NCBI GenBank assembly: GCA_004154925.1
Contig: QJNS01000001.1
Location: 496,001-560,000, forward strand
DNA from: Monosporascus cannonballus
Taxonomy: Eukaryota; Ascomycota; Sordariomycetes; Xylariales
Direction: 5' to 3'
Length of the DNA: 64,000 bases
Part shown: piece after piece, positions 25,077 to 36,136 of the stretch
How positions within the stretch are numbered: the stretch's first letter is position 1
How the letters are laid out: every line of letters begins with the position of its first letter
The notes under the pieces: generated by a model
Database searches by the model: none
What the model was told of the DNA's origin: nothing
What the model saw: only the letters and a program-made list of their open reading frames with translations
Made by a program: the position numbers and the translations under genes

Positions 25077-25437
25077 GAAACCAAAATCGATCGCAAGAGC
25101 GGTCGAACCTTTCAGAGAAAGTTACGTAATTTAGATCTTTCCGAGCATTAAGATCCAAATAAATCAATACAGAATTAAACTAATTTAATAACATTGGATT
25201 AATGAGAATGTTATAGTCTAATAAAAATATAATTAAGCGTAAAATATATATATGGTTGTTATTTTCATAAAGATGAATAATACTAACTTATAATAAAATA
25301 CCGGTACTTAAAATACCCTTAGTAGTACGAAATGTAACCAATTACTATATTTATTACTTAAATTTTTACGATACTTCTGTCAATGGATACCCGTATAACT
25401 TTAGTTTCATAGTTGGTTAAACCGTTTAACTGTTACA
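25077..25437 (+). repeat. 3' LTR of element G (type III)
   Basis: 361 bp, beginning TATGACGACC and ending CTGTTACA with the terminal CA intact. U3 matches the LTRs at 7857 and 60099. Following pentamer AATTA. Confidence 0.8.
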
Positions 25438-25442
25438 AATTA

Positions 25443-26423
25443 CGTTAAATATATATATTCTCGATGTTAAAATGAAAATAAAGAAATTTCTGAAAAACTA
25501 AAGCCAAATATTTATATTATTGCGAATATAATCAATTAAAAAATACGGCAATATTCGTCTTATTCTTTTTAAAAATTCTTCAACTTTAGGAGTAATTAAT
25601 TATCTTATATTTTTAAATAACTCTTCGATTTCTTCTTGTTAAAATTAATCAAAAATCAATTATTATTAAGCTAGCTTTATTATTTTTTTATTAAAACGAA
25701 ATCATGTTAAAATCTTATTAAGAAATATATAAATATATTAAACAAATATATAATATGTAGTAGACAAACTTTACAATCCATCTTTTAAATTTGTAATTCG
25801 ATATTTGTTTTTTAAAGTTTTAATTAAAGTCAAAATTTTACAACTACCTTATTTTTATCTTCGTATCGGAATATTTCCTTATAATTAAAGATTAGTAATC
25901 TTAAATATTGTCTAATGAAAATTATTTTATATATTTAGGTTATCTTAACCCTATACAAAGTTAAAAATATTATCTTAATATTTCGCGATATTAACTAAAC
26001 CTAAGTTATAACGTAATAATCTAAAAAGTTAATTACCAATTTTAAAAAATGTTCATATCATTATGAATTTCCGTTTTTTTTATTATTTAAAGCATAATAA
26101 TTTATATCTTAATTATAAACAATAATATTATATATATGTTGTTAACATATATAAAAATATTTTCGTTTCTGCAATATTATACCATTATTTTGCACTCAGA
26201 ATCTTTTATTAATTAACAATTCATTCGTTTATTATTATTACAAATTTGGAAATTTATTTTAATAGTTTGTACTACTCTCGTAAAATATTAAATAACAGCT
26301 TATTATCGTATATTTTATTTCATTGGATAAATTTGGAGCGGTATGTTCGGAATTTCTTCTAAAAAGTAAATTCGTTTTTTAATTATTATCAACATTGCCC
26401 CCAAAAGTTATTGCATTAAGTCG
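25443..26423. other. AT-rich spacer with no recognised feature
   Basis: About 980 bases between the LTR of G and the target duplication of D. Stops occur in every frame. I see no LTR, TIR or conserved protein block; probably older decayed repeat. Confidence 0.5.
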
Positions 26424-26428
26424 ATAAT

Positions 26429-26835
26429 TGTTATGACCTAACGGTCTTGGCTTCTTTTCAGACGGTCGGAACCACAAAAAGGTCAGTTCCGACCCAAGCC
26501 AAAATATCACGTAACTGGCTCAAAGGTCTCAAGGCGCCAAGCACCTTGAGCTCTTTGAGCCAGCAGGAGAGCTCAAAGGGCTTAACGAGCTTAAGGGTTT
26601 GAGCCGTTTAAGCACTTTGAGCCAAAATAAGGATATATACGCTTATTATTTCCATAGTTTAGATAATGCCAATTTACAATACTTATTAATATTAATCGTT
26701 TATAATAAGGTATTTCCGGTATTAAAAAACGTAATATATTATTATATTTATTACTTAAATTTTTATGATATTTCTGCTAATATAAACCCGTCGATTTAAG
26801 GTTTAATAATTGGTTAAATTTTATAATTCGTTATA
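26429..26835 (+). repeat. 5' LTR of element D (type IV U3)
   Basis: 407 bp, starting TGTTATGACC. U3 (about 26515-26630) is built of direct and inverted copies of a GAGCTCAAAGG / CTTTGAGCC motif. The GC-rich first 200 bases contrast with the interior. Confidence 0.9.
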
Positions 26836-28260
26836 TGTTACAAATTTTTATTTAGTAATACCGTTAAATTCTGAATAATATTTAATATTGTTAAAATATT
26901 AAGTAATATTTAAAGAGACTTTATTTAATAATTTTAAATTTAAATTCGAAAATTAAAAAAAAAATATTCGATAAAATAGGATTACGTTATTTGCCCAACC
27001 TTCTTTCGTTCGCATAAAACCTAAAAAGTTAGAACCTTACGATAGGAAAAATAATCCTTAAATTTTTTTTTAACTTAGGTACGAATTTACTTTTGCTTTT
27101 TAAATTTTAATAACTTGACGGATATGGTTTTAATAATAAAAGCGTACCTAATAAAAAATGTAATTAATTAATTTAAACTTATTAAAAAAAATTCTAAAAA
27201 ATAGGAAAAATAAATAAGGAAAATTTTATTAATAAGATTTTTTTAATTTATACCAATTTCGAAAACAAAGTATGCGATAATTTTGATAATCCGGATAGAA
27301 AACGATTAATAACTTAATAACTTTTATAATTTTAATAAAAAAGATTTGGGTTTAAATACGCCATAACCTTCAAAGGTTTTACGGCTAAGGCCGGATAAAA
27401 AGATAAGGAAATTAATATCTTTATCGATATATTTTATAAAAAGTTAAAAAATAATATAAAAGATAAAATTATACGGATTAAACGATTCATAATTTTAAAC
27501 CGGTATATTATAAAAGTAATTAAGATTAATAATTGATAATTTAAAAATAATAAAAGAAAAAAAATATAATATACCTTACGTTTAAAATATAAATCCAATT
27601 TAAAAAAACGAGATATACTTTTTATTTTTTATAAAACGGCGACAGGATTTATGGAATTCGACATTATTTATAAATAAAATTAAAGCTAGATTAAATACTT
27701 TAATTATAACAAAATAAGATATAAAGTTTATAAATATAAGAAACTTAAGAAATTACGATAAGATAATTAAATCTTCGTATCGGAAGAATAAGTTATAAAT
27801 AATTAAGAAAATAATAATAAAGCTATTAATATGATTTAAGCCAAATACGTATTAGGCTTTAGGTAAAAGGTTTAATAAGAGTTATTATGATAAGAAATTC
27901 GACGAAAAATGCGAAAAACTAAAAATCTAATTTATTAGGCATTATAAATATAATAAAAAGCGTTATAAGGATAATTATATAAATACCGGGATTAAATAAA
28001 AGAACTTTATTCCGAAATACCCGATTAATACGCTAAAATATATATTATATATTGTTAACGACGAAAATATCCCGATTACGAAAAATGGAAAAAATATATT
28101 TTTATACGAATTATCCGTATATATTATAAGGGATTTAATTTTCTAAACCGTACCGGGCATAATAAAAATAACGAATAATATTATTAATAATTTTAAACTA
28201 TAATCCCAAAAAATATCCAATAATTAGCCGAAATAAAGAATTAACTTAAAGAAAAATAAT
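26836..28260 (+). pseudogene. gag pseudogene, element D
   Basis: The knuckle at 27696-27731 reads YFNYNKIRYKVY: all three Cys and the His have become Tyr. Alignment with gag of B and C is otherwise straightforward across the capsid and the acidic C-terminal region near 28060. No open frame of useful length. Confidence 0.7.
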
Positions 28261-28699
28261 GCCCGTAAGAAAACCCCTTTTATTATTATGGATAATATAA
28301 TTATTAACCGGAAAAAGAATTAATTTAGCATACGGATAAAAAGTATTATTAGAAATTTATTACAAATTTCTATTTTTAATTGGTATTTACGGCAGATCCC
28401 TAAAAAAGGAAAGTTATTAAGGAAATAATACGTTAATTTATAAAAGACTTTTAAAATAATAATTAAAATAACGCATAATAGGATATAATTACAAATATAA
28501 GAAAATAATTATTTAATAAAGAAAAATATTAAAATGATACCAAAAATAATTAATATGGTTTGAAAAAACAATATGCCGATAATAATAATAAATAGAATAG
28601 CTAAATACGTTAAACGAAAAAACATAAATAAGATTCGATAAATTCGAATAAGAATTAAAAGAAAAAATTTACTTATGAAAAAGTTATAAAATAACAAAA

Positions 28700-31600
28700 C
28701 CTAAAAAAGTTAAAAAAACATTTTTTAAAAAGGCTTTAAACGTAACAATAAAAAACATTAACGACTTTATTACTTTGGAAATACGAATCGGAACGTATTA
28801 ATATATCGTAATAATGAATTACGAAATTTTAGACAGGAATTATATTATACAGAATATAATTAATAAATTTAAACTATTATGGAAATATAAGTTAAAATTT
28901 TATATAACGACAAATACCGAAAGTTAAAAAATTGCTTACGATAATAAAAAAACTATATGCGAAATTAATTATTTCGAGATTTTTATTTAAAAACGAAATT
29001 AAATAATTAATTTCGATATCGTTTTATTCAGAAATTATGATATAATTTTAAGATTATTATAAATACGTTAATATGAAGTTTTAATTAATAGCGGAATTAG
29101 TTAAATAAAATTCGTTTTATTTTTTATTAATAAAAGAAAAAAAAATTAAGATCTTAATATTCGATCGATAATAGCGATAAATATAAGTATAAAGATACGA
29201 TAAATACCATATTATCTAAAAGAACAAAATATAAAGAAAACGAGTAATAAAAAATATAACGTATTATTATTATTATTAAAACGAAATTAAAATAATTAAA
29301 TAATGATTTAAAATAATAAAAATAATTAATTAAGAAATTAAAAAATTTAATAAGAAATTATTAAAATATAGCGAATAAGATTATGAAATAATTTTTAAAA
29401 TAGGATTTTCGACAAAGTTTTACCTTATTTGTAATTTTAACGGAAACGAATTATATATTTTTAAAGAATATCTGGAAAATCGGTTACAAAAAATATATAT
29501 AATTTTCGAAATTATTAACAAAATATTTAATGTTTTTTATATTAAAAAAATGGAAAATTACGATTCGTAATTAATTATTAATAATTAAACGATATTATTA
29601 TTAAAGATTAAATATTATTTTTTTTTATTACAGAAATAAAAATTTAATTTTAAGGAATTAAATGGTTTCTAATATTTAATTTTAAAGATAAATATAAATT
29701 TATTAAAATTTAAAAAGAATATAAATAAAAAATAACTTTTAAAACGAAATATAAACTATTTAAATATTTGGTTATATTAATGGGATTTACGAACGTATTA
29801 ATAATTTTTTAGCGGATAATAAATTTTTTATTAAGAAAATATTTTAACGTTTTCGTCGTTTATTATCTTATTAATATTTTTATTTTTTCGGAGATAAAAA
29901 AAATATACGTAAAATACGTTTATAAGGTTTTTTAACTTTTATAAAACGTAAAATTACTTGTTAACATAAAAAAAAATTCATTCCATATATAAAAAGTAAA
30001 ATATTTAGGATATATTATTATTTTAAAATATATTAACATAAACCTTAAATAATTTGTTATAATTATAAAATAGCAAACGCTAATTACGGTTAAAAAGGTA
30101 TAGGCATTTTTTGGATTTGCCAATTTTTATAGGAAATTTATTCGAAATTTTAACAAAATCGTTATATTTTTAACGAATTTTACGAAAAAAGAAAAAAGGT
30201 TTAAATAGATACCAAATACGGAGAAAATATTTTAAGATATTAAGGATGTAATTATTAATGAATTAATATTAATTATGTATAATTTAAATTACCCCGTTAA
30301 ATTAAAAATCGATATTTCGGATTATGCATTAAGTATAATAATTAAATAATAAGATAATTAAGGCAAATTATACTTTATTATATTTTTTTCATATAAGTTA
30401 AAAGGAACCAAACTTAATTACGGTATTCCAGATAAAAAGTTTATAATTATTATTATGGTATTTCGAAAGTTTAAATATTTCTTAAAAGGAAATTTATATT
30501 AAGTTATAATTTATACGGATTATTAAAATCTTACCCGATTTATTATAATTAGGGAATTCATAAAACAATAATTAAGATATGCTAAAAATTTGTAAATTTT
30601 GATTTCGTTATTATTTATAAGAAAAAATTAGAAAATAATAAAGTAAATATTTTAAGCAAACGATTAAACCCTTAAAAAATTAGTTAAAATTAGTTATATA
30701 ATTTTCGATATTATTATAAAAAATGTTTACGTTTATAACAGATTATAACGATTCGGGCAATACCTAATAATATGCATTAGAAAATCTAATAATATAATAA
30801 CGGTTTTTTAAAAAACCAAAAAACGGATAAAATATAAGTTTTAAAGGAATATCAAAAAGATCTAATATAAGAAATATACGAATATTAGTTATATGGATAT
30901 CCAGGGATCCTTAAAACCTTAAAAAGGTTTTAACGTATATATTCTTTTTTTAAAATAAAATTAACGGCACAGAAAAATATACGATAATGTAATATTTGCG
31001 CCAAAGTAAAGGCTCGACGATACAAAGCATACGGAAAATTACAATTATTATTAATTATAAAGCGATTATAATATTTAATTATATGCGATTTTATTATTAA
31101 ACTTTTTATTTTAAAAGATTTAATTAAAAAATATATTACGATAACATTTTCGAAATTATCAATTAATTTACGAAATTTTCCTATTTTTTTATTATATTAT
31201 AAGGATATAAATATGAAATAATTAATATATATTTTTTTAAATATATTTTCAGCATATATAGATTATTAATGGAAATTATATCAAATAAAGGATTAATATT
31301 TATATTTAAGTTTTAACAAAGCTTAATAATATTAATTAACCTATACCATAAATTATTTAATATATTTAAACCTTAAATAAATAAATAAATAAAACGAATA
31401 TATTAAATATTACAAGTTTATTTACGATATTATATTAATTACGAATAACATAATTAAATTACAAATTTACTAATCGCATAATTAATTTATAATACCAATT
31501 ACCATAAAAATATTAACATAATATTTATAAACGTAAATTTTGGTTTTATTTTAAGAATTTACAAAAAAATACGTAATAACGATTTAATTAATATCTAAAT

Positions 31601-32120
31601 AATTTTTACGTTAAAATAATTATTATAATTACATTAAGAAATAAAAATAAAACTGGAATTTATACAAAATTAAATAAATAAGGATTATAACTAAAAAAGG
31701 TTAAAATATTAATTTTCGAAAAAGGAAAAATAGTTTTCCTTATTACAAAAAATGTTTAAATAAAAAAATCTAATAAAAAACTTGATTTTAAATAATATTA
31801 GTTTATATAAAATCGTTAAAAAACTTTAAAAAATAATTATTAATTAGAACTTTTACCAAAAATTAAACTTTATTTAATGTTTATGTTTTTTTATTTGAAT
31901 TAATAATAAATACAATTAAGATATATACGGCATAAAACGATATAAAAATGGAAAACCAACGAACATATAAGGTGGAAAAAATCCTTAATATACGAAAATA
32001 AAACGGACTTATTTAGTATTTAATTAAATGGAAAAAATACCCAAATTCTAAGAATACCTGGGAATTTGCCAAAAACCTTATTAACGCCTAACGTTTATTA
32101 CAGAATTTTTATTAATAACG
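28700..32120 (+). pseudogene. pol pseudogene, element D
   Basis: The RT active site at 29871-29900 reads YYLINIFIFS, so the first catalytic Asp is lost as well as altered neighbours. Protease, RNase H, integrase and chromodomain blocks align with B and C. It ends near 32110, where the opposite-strand gene begins in the other direction. Confidence 0.8.
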
Positions 32121-32156
32121 ACGGGCGCGTCCCAGTAAAAAATCGATCAGTTAATA

Positions 32157-32640
32157 GCCGGGATATCGGGCCAATCGACCGCGGCCTGCGTTAACGTAAT
32201 AACCGTAACGGCAGCCTTTAACTGTTTTTGTTTTTTTTTTTTCGAAGCGCTTAAATTCCTCCATAGCCTTTATACCCTGAATACCGCGACGAAATATTTC
32301 CATATTACGATAACGAAATAACCGCCTTTGTTTTTACAAACGATTCAGTTTGTTGGCGGCGGCGCGCAATAATTTACGAACCTATTCCTTTTTATGTTTT
32401 AAACGGTCCTTTTTATTAAAAAGTTTTGATATTCGGCTTCCGAAAAACTAAAAACGTTATAAGGACCCCCATAATAAATATATCGCGCATATTTTAAAAA
32501 CCTTCGAACTATTTTGCATTCCGCATTTTTCTTTTCGTAATAAGAACAAAAAGGCATTTTAAAACCAAAACGTTTAATACGTTCTGAAAAAATTAAAGCG
32601 TTAATACGCTTACGGAAACGAGATTTTTCGATTCGGCCTA
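32157..32640 (-). pseudogene. Opposite-strand accessory gene (aORF), element D
   Basis: The minus strand from 32637 reads RKISFRKRINALIFSER, then KMPFCSYYEKKNAECKIVRR with two Cys, then a Lys/Arg-rich coiled-coil part. One frame change later it reads NMEIFRRGIQGIKAMEE and KKKQKQLKAAVTVIT, and ends VDWPDIPAIN at a stop at 32157. The same blocks are found in element H (34987-35230). This subfamily diverges from the B/F version but keeps the layout of Cys cluster, helix and acidic tail. Confidence 0.7.
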
Positions 32641-32735
32641 ATATGATAAATACATAAAAAGGAAGGTTACTTACCGAAATTAATAAATAAATAATTTGAT
32701 CTTTAAGGATAAAGATCCTGGAAAAAAGGAGATCA

Positions 32736-33142
32736 TATTATAACCTAACGGTTTTAGCTTTTTTTCAAACGGTGGGAACCATAAAAAGGTTAATTCCGAC
32801 CTAAGCCAAAATATTACGGAACTGGTTTAAAGGTTTTAAGGCGTTAAATACCTTAAGCCCTTTAAGCTAGTAAAAGAGCTTAAAGGGCTTAACGAGCTTA
32901 AGGGTTTAAGCCGCTTAAGTACTTTAAGCCAAAACAAGGATATATATGCTTATTATTTCCATAGTTTAGATAGCACCAGTTTGCAATACTTATCAATACT
33001 AATCGTTTATAATAAGGCATTCCCGATATTAAGAGATGTAACATATTACTATATTTATTGCTCAGATTCCCACGATACTCCTGCTAACATAAAGCCGTCG
33101 ACTTAAGGTTTAATAGTTGGTTAAACCTTATAGCTCGTTACA
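32736..33142 (+). repeat. 3' LTR of element D
   Basis: 407 bp, beginning TATTATAACC and ending CGTTACA. Equal in length to the 5' LTR; almost all differences are C/T or G/A. Confidence 0.9.
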
Positions 33143-33147
33143 ATAAT

Positions 33148-33610
33148 ATTTTCAAGAAAAATATCGGATTCGCGACATTTTAAAATATGTGCTGCCAAAT
33201 CTTAATTTTAACATTATTTATTTTTTTATACTTATTTTAAAGTGATTAGTCGGTTAATTTGTTAAATTAATTTTTTCAAAAATATTCTCGGTAACAGGCT
33301 GTTTATACGCGTTTAAAAACGAAGTTATTTTTGCCAATATGAAATTTTATCGGATTTAATAAGTTTAATAAATTATAGAAATAATTCATTAAGATAGGTA
33401 TAATCTCAAATATTAAATAGATATATTTTAAATTGGAATTCACTTTTAAAGTGGTCTTAGTCCTCAGACACTGTAGGCATAACGGCGGATATTAATTGTA
33501 TAGTTATTATTAAAAATTACTTAAAAGTATATACAGTTATAATAAATATATAGCTTATATCGTGTTAATAATAACTAATTAATTAATATTTAAGCGATTA
33601 ATAGATTTAA
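33148..33610. other. AT-rich spacer, no gene
   Basis: Probably the continuation of 25443-26423 on the other side of D. No LTR or coding block recognised. Confidence 0.45.
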
Positions 33611-33775
33611 TTATAAGATATAAAAAATTTCAGTTTCGTTATTTTATTCAGCTAATTACGTGCGTTCTCGTAACGCGTACCCCTTATATGTAGCTTAGCA
33701 ACGAAGTATATATATTCCGATCAGAAGATGACCTTTCCGTATTTATTGTGCTATAGCATACTTGGCTAGATGATA
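33611..33775 (-). repeat. Probable solo Copia LTR (reverse, diverged)
   Basis: In reverse it follows the 163-bp Copia LTR of 35974-36136 block by block, including TATTCCGATCAGA, TTTCCGTAT and CTATAGCA. Length is near 165 bp. No Copia interior is attached and no clear target duplication remains, so it looks like an old solo LTR. Confidence 0.6.
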
Positions 33776-34332
33776 GAATCCGATAAAGCGTTTTAAGGTG
33801 CATTTTCACTAATACTCTCACGTTTTTATAATGTCGACCTTAATAAAACGGCGTTGATAAAATAAACTACAAACACTTTAAACTTTTCGAATGATCTAAT
33901 AACAGCTTATTTTCTAGCATCTTTAAATGCTCGTTTTAAATAACGCAAAACAATACCTAAAAGTACTACTACCAATACGAATAATCAGCTTTTTCGGCCG
34001 ATGATTATATAAACCGATAATAAGTTTATTAATAAAAACCTTAACCAAGTTAACAAATTTAACTTACCGATAAACGTATTATATATTTACAAAGATATAT
34101 AGGTTTAATTAAAACGAAAGCGATAAAATAAGCCGAAATAATCGGATAATTCGGAAAATGAAGAATTTGTTAAAAGAACTTATCAAAATCAGTAAAGAAA
34201 GTCTATTTAATATACCGTAACCGCGGTAGCATTTAGCCGATAGCATAATGGCCAAATATAATTATTTTTCTTAAAACCCAAAGCTACTAGAAAAAAAGTA
34301 ACGAAAAAGTTTCGTACGATATATTCGAGAAA
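33776..34332. other. AT-rich spacer, no gene
   Basis: No coding block, LTR or inverted repeat recognised; probably old decayed repeat. Confidence 0.4.
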
Positions 34333-34719
34333 TATGCCGGCTAAGGGTTTAAAAATTTACTAAATCTAAGTCGTACGAGTATATGTTAGCAGGAAAACCG
34401 AGGACCTTTAAATATTAAGATAGCTATAATTACGTTTTATAATACCAAAGACATCTTGTGTAATAAGCTTATATTGCACACTAATATTAATGAAATGATG
34501 AAAACAACGAACGTATATATATTTTTAGCTTAACTACTTTAAGGGCTTAATTTTTTAAACCTTCTAAATGACTTAATTGTTTTCATACCGCTTAAAAATT
34601 TAAACTATTAAAACTCTTAAACCTATAAAATTTATTATATAATTTATTCTCATATCGAGTTTAACTTCTTTTTGCCCTAACCGTTTTGAAGCCTGCTAAA
34701 TTAATTAAATTATAATACA
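34333..34719 (-). repeat. 3' LTR of element H (reverse, type IV-like)
   Basis: 387 bp; left end TATGCCGGCTAAGGG, right end TAATACA. It resembles the reverse of the D LTR, including ACTTTAAGGGCTTAA and the CTTCTTTTTG block near the U3 start. Confidence 0.7.
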
Positions 34720-34986
34720 ATGCGCTTCTTTTTACAATTTTCGTTTCGAAAATGTTTTAAGTTAATGAATATATTTTCTTTTTTACCTTATTTAATTTTA
34801 TTAACAAAACTCGTTTTTAGAAACATATTACCGATTTTCTTTTCTTAAAACAAATTTTTGATGTAAATCTTATTATTTTTTTTTACATGCGTCATAAAAA
34901 AAGTCAAATCGAAGAGTTTTCGCAATTTCAAAAAATAGACGTAATATATTCGTTACAGAAATTCTTATACCGTTTTTAAACCGTTT

Positions 34987-35230
34987 ATGGCTAAATATAA
35001 AAAGCTTTATAATAAAAAATATTGTTTAAAACGTAAAGAACCAATGGCCCAAAAATTGTTACGTGCGGGTATTAATAAATTAGCTCGTTTTTAAATATAA
35101 CAACAAAGTTTCCGCTATCGAAAAATAAAAATATTCCGTTATAATATTAACAATGCTAAAGAAATAAAAGAATTCAAATGCGTTAAACGAAAATAGAAAT
35201 AATTATTAACCGAAATAATTGCATTAATAT
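34987..35230 (+). pseudogene. Opposite-strand accessory gene (aORF), element H
   Basis: From an ATG at 34987 it reads MAKYKKLYNKKYCLKRKEP and AQKLLRAGINKLARF. After stops it continues with FRYRKIKIFRYNI and KQLLTEIIALILAVTFF. These align with RKLLRAAANKLNRL, LFRYRNMEIFRRGI and the QLKAAVTVITLTQAAV end of the gene in D. It is basic and helix-forming. Function unknown. Confidence 0.6.
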
Positions 35231-35837
35231 TAGCCGTAACCTTTTTCGATAAGCTAGTTTCAATATTATTATTTAGTTTACTATTAATTTAAACGTTTCG
35301 TAAAAGGTATCCGGCGTTATTAATAAAAGTTCTCTACTCACTATTAGCTATTTATAAGAAGCTGTGCGAATTCCTAAATAGTTTCGAAATTTAGATATTT
35401 TTCCATTTAATGAGGTATTATATTAATCCGTCTTTATATATATCTAGAATTGGTTTTATTTCGTACTTATTCTTATTTTATTTTATTTCTATTTCTGTTT
35501 ATTCTATTTACACCATCATAAAATTTTGTTGTTAACTTAAGAAAAAATATAAATAATAAAATAAATGTTAGTTTTTATTAAACGTTTTATTTAAGAATTA
35601 TGTTCCGAGATTTTCTTAATAATTCTATATAACTCGATATATTTAAATTCCAAATATTTGTTAAATAATTTGTTTCAAATATATTTTGTAACGAAATTAA
35701 GTATTTTGCGTTTTTGAAAAATTTATTTTATAACTATTTTCAATTATAATATTTATTTGTTTAATTATTTACGAATTTAAAGTTAATTTTAATTTGCAGG
35801 TATAATTGCTGACAGTATTTTAATATAAATATTATTT
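35231..35837 (-). pseudogene. pol 3' end (integrase tail and chromodomain) of element H
   Basis: On the minus strand it aligns with the chromodomain and integrase tail of D and F, including a CCATTTAAT-like site and TTATATGG/TATATAACTCG blocks. It ends at the viral insertion junction TAATATTAC (35838-35846). Confidence 0.65.
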
Positions 35838-35857
35838 TAATATTACAGCCGTGGTGT
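35838..35857 (+). promoter_or_regulatory. Left junction: nonanucleotide and right arm of the viral origin hairpin
   Basis: TAATATTAC (35838-35846) is followed by CAGCCGTGGTGT (35846-35857). This arm pairs with ACACTACGGCTG at 46618-46629, which lies at the other end of the insert: 12 base pairs with one G-T wobble. The hairpin can only form if the ends are joined, so it indicates a circular ancestor nicked here. Confidence 0.85.
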
Positions 35858-35860
35858 TTT

Positions 35861-35959
35861 GGTGTCTTACTAGGGTATGCACCAATCGGATATCTAGGAT
35901 TCCGGTTTTGTTTTGGTGTCCTACCAATAGGAAATGTAGCACTTTTGAGCGCAGGTGTC
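35861..35959 (+). promoter_or_regulatory. Three GGTGTC iteron-like direct repeats
   Basis: GGTGTC occurs at 35861-35866 (followed by TTAC), 35915-35920 (CTAC) and 35954-35959 (CGTG). Inverted copies (GGACAC) lie near the other viral end at 46503-46508 and 46616-46621. Repeats of this size beside the origin are the usual Rep-binding iterons of CRESS viruses. The binding role is inference. Confidence 0.55.
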
Positions 35960-35973
35960 CGTGCATCGGATGT

Positions 35974-36136
35974 TGTCGGCTACCAGGGGGTGCTTTAGCA
36001 CTCCATATACGGAAGATTCCCTCTGATCGGAACATATATCTTCCGTGACTAGATCATCTTAAAGTGCAATGTGCGTTTTAAAGCACCTGTAACTAGTTAT
36101 TAATATATATATAATTAATATCCCTAATATCTGATA
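35974..36136 (+). repeat. Copia 5' LTR
   Basis: 163 bp, TGTCGGCTACC to ATATCTGATA. Includes the hairpin-like GGTGCTTTAGCACTCC and the block CATATACGGAAGATTCC shared with the 3' LTR. Confidence 0.9.

Larger units (their letters stand above)
20784..25437 (+). mobile_element. 5'-truncated Ty3/Gypsy chromovirus G
   Basis: The body starts abruptly at the protease region (20784), directly next to the LTR of A. It runs through RT, integrase, chromodomain and opposite-strand gene to a type III 3' LTR. A may have inserted into G, with the left half of G lost together with the 3' end of A. A 184-bp foreign insert lies at 20934-21117. Confidence 0.8.
26429..33142 (+). mobile_element. Complete degenerate Ty3/Gypsy chromovirus D
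   Basis: 6,714 bp with two 407-bp LTRs and the perfect target duplication ATAAT (26424-26428 and 33143-33147). The interior is gag, pol, opposite-strand gene and polypurine tract. Heavily mutated: even the zinc knuckle and RT Asp codons are lost, more than in the other copies. Confidence 0.95.

Noticed and set aside
35832..36048. Open frames of about 65 codons on both strands
   Set aside because: They span the viral end and the Copia LTR border and match nothing; both are chance frames in GC-richer DNA.
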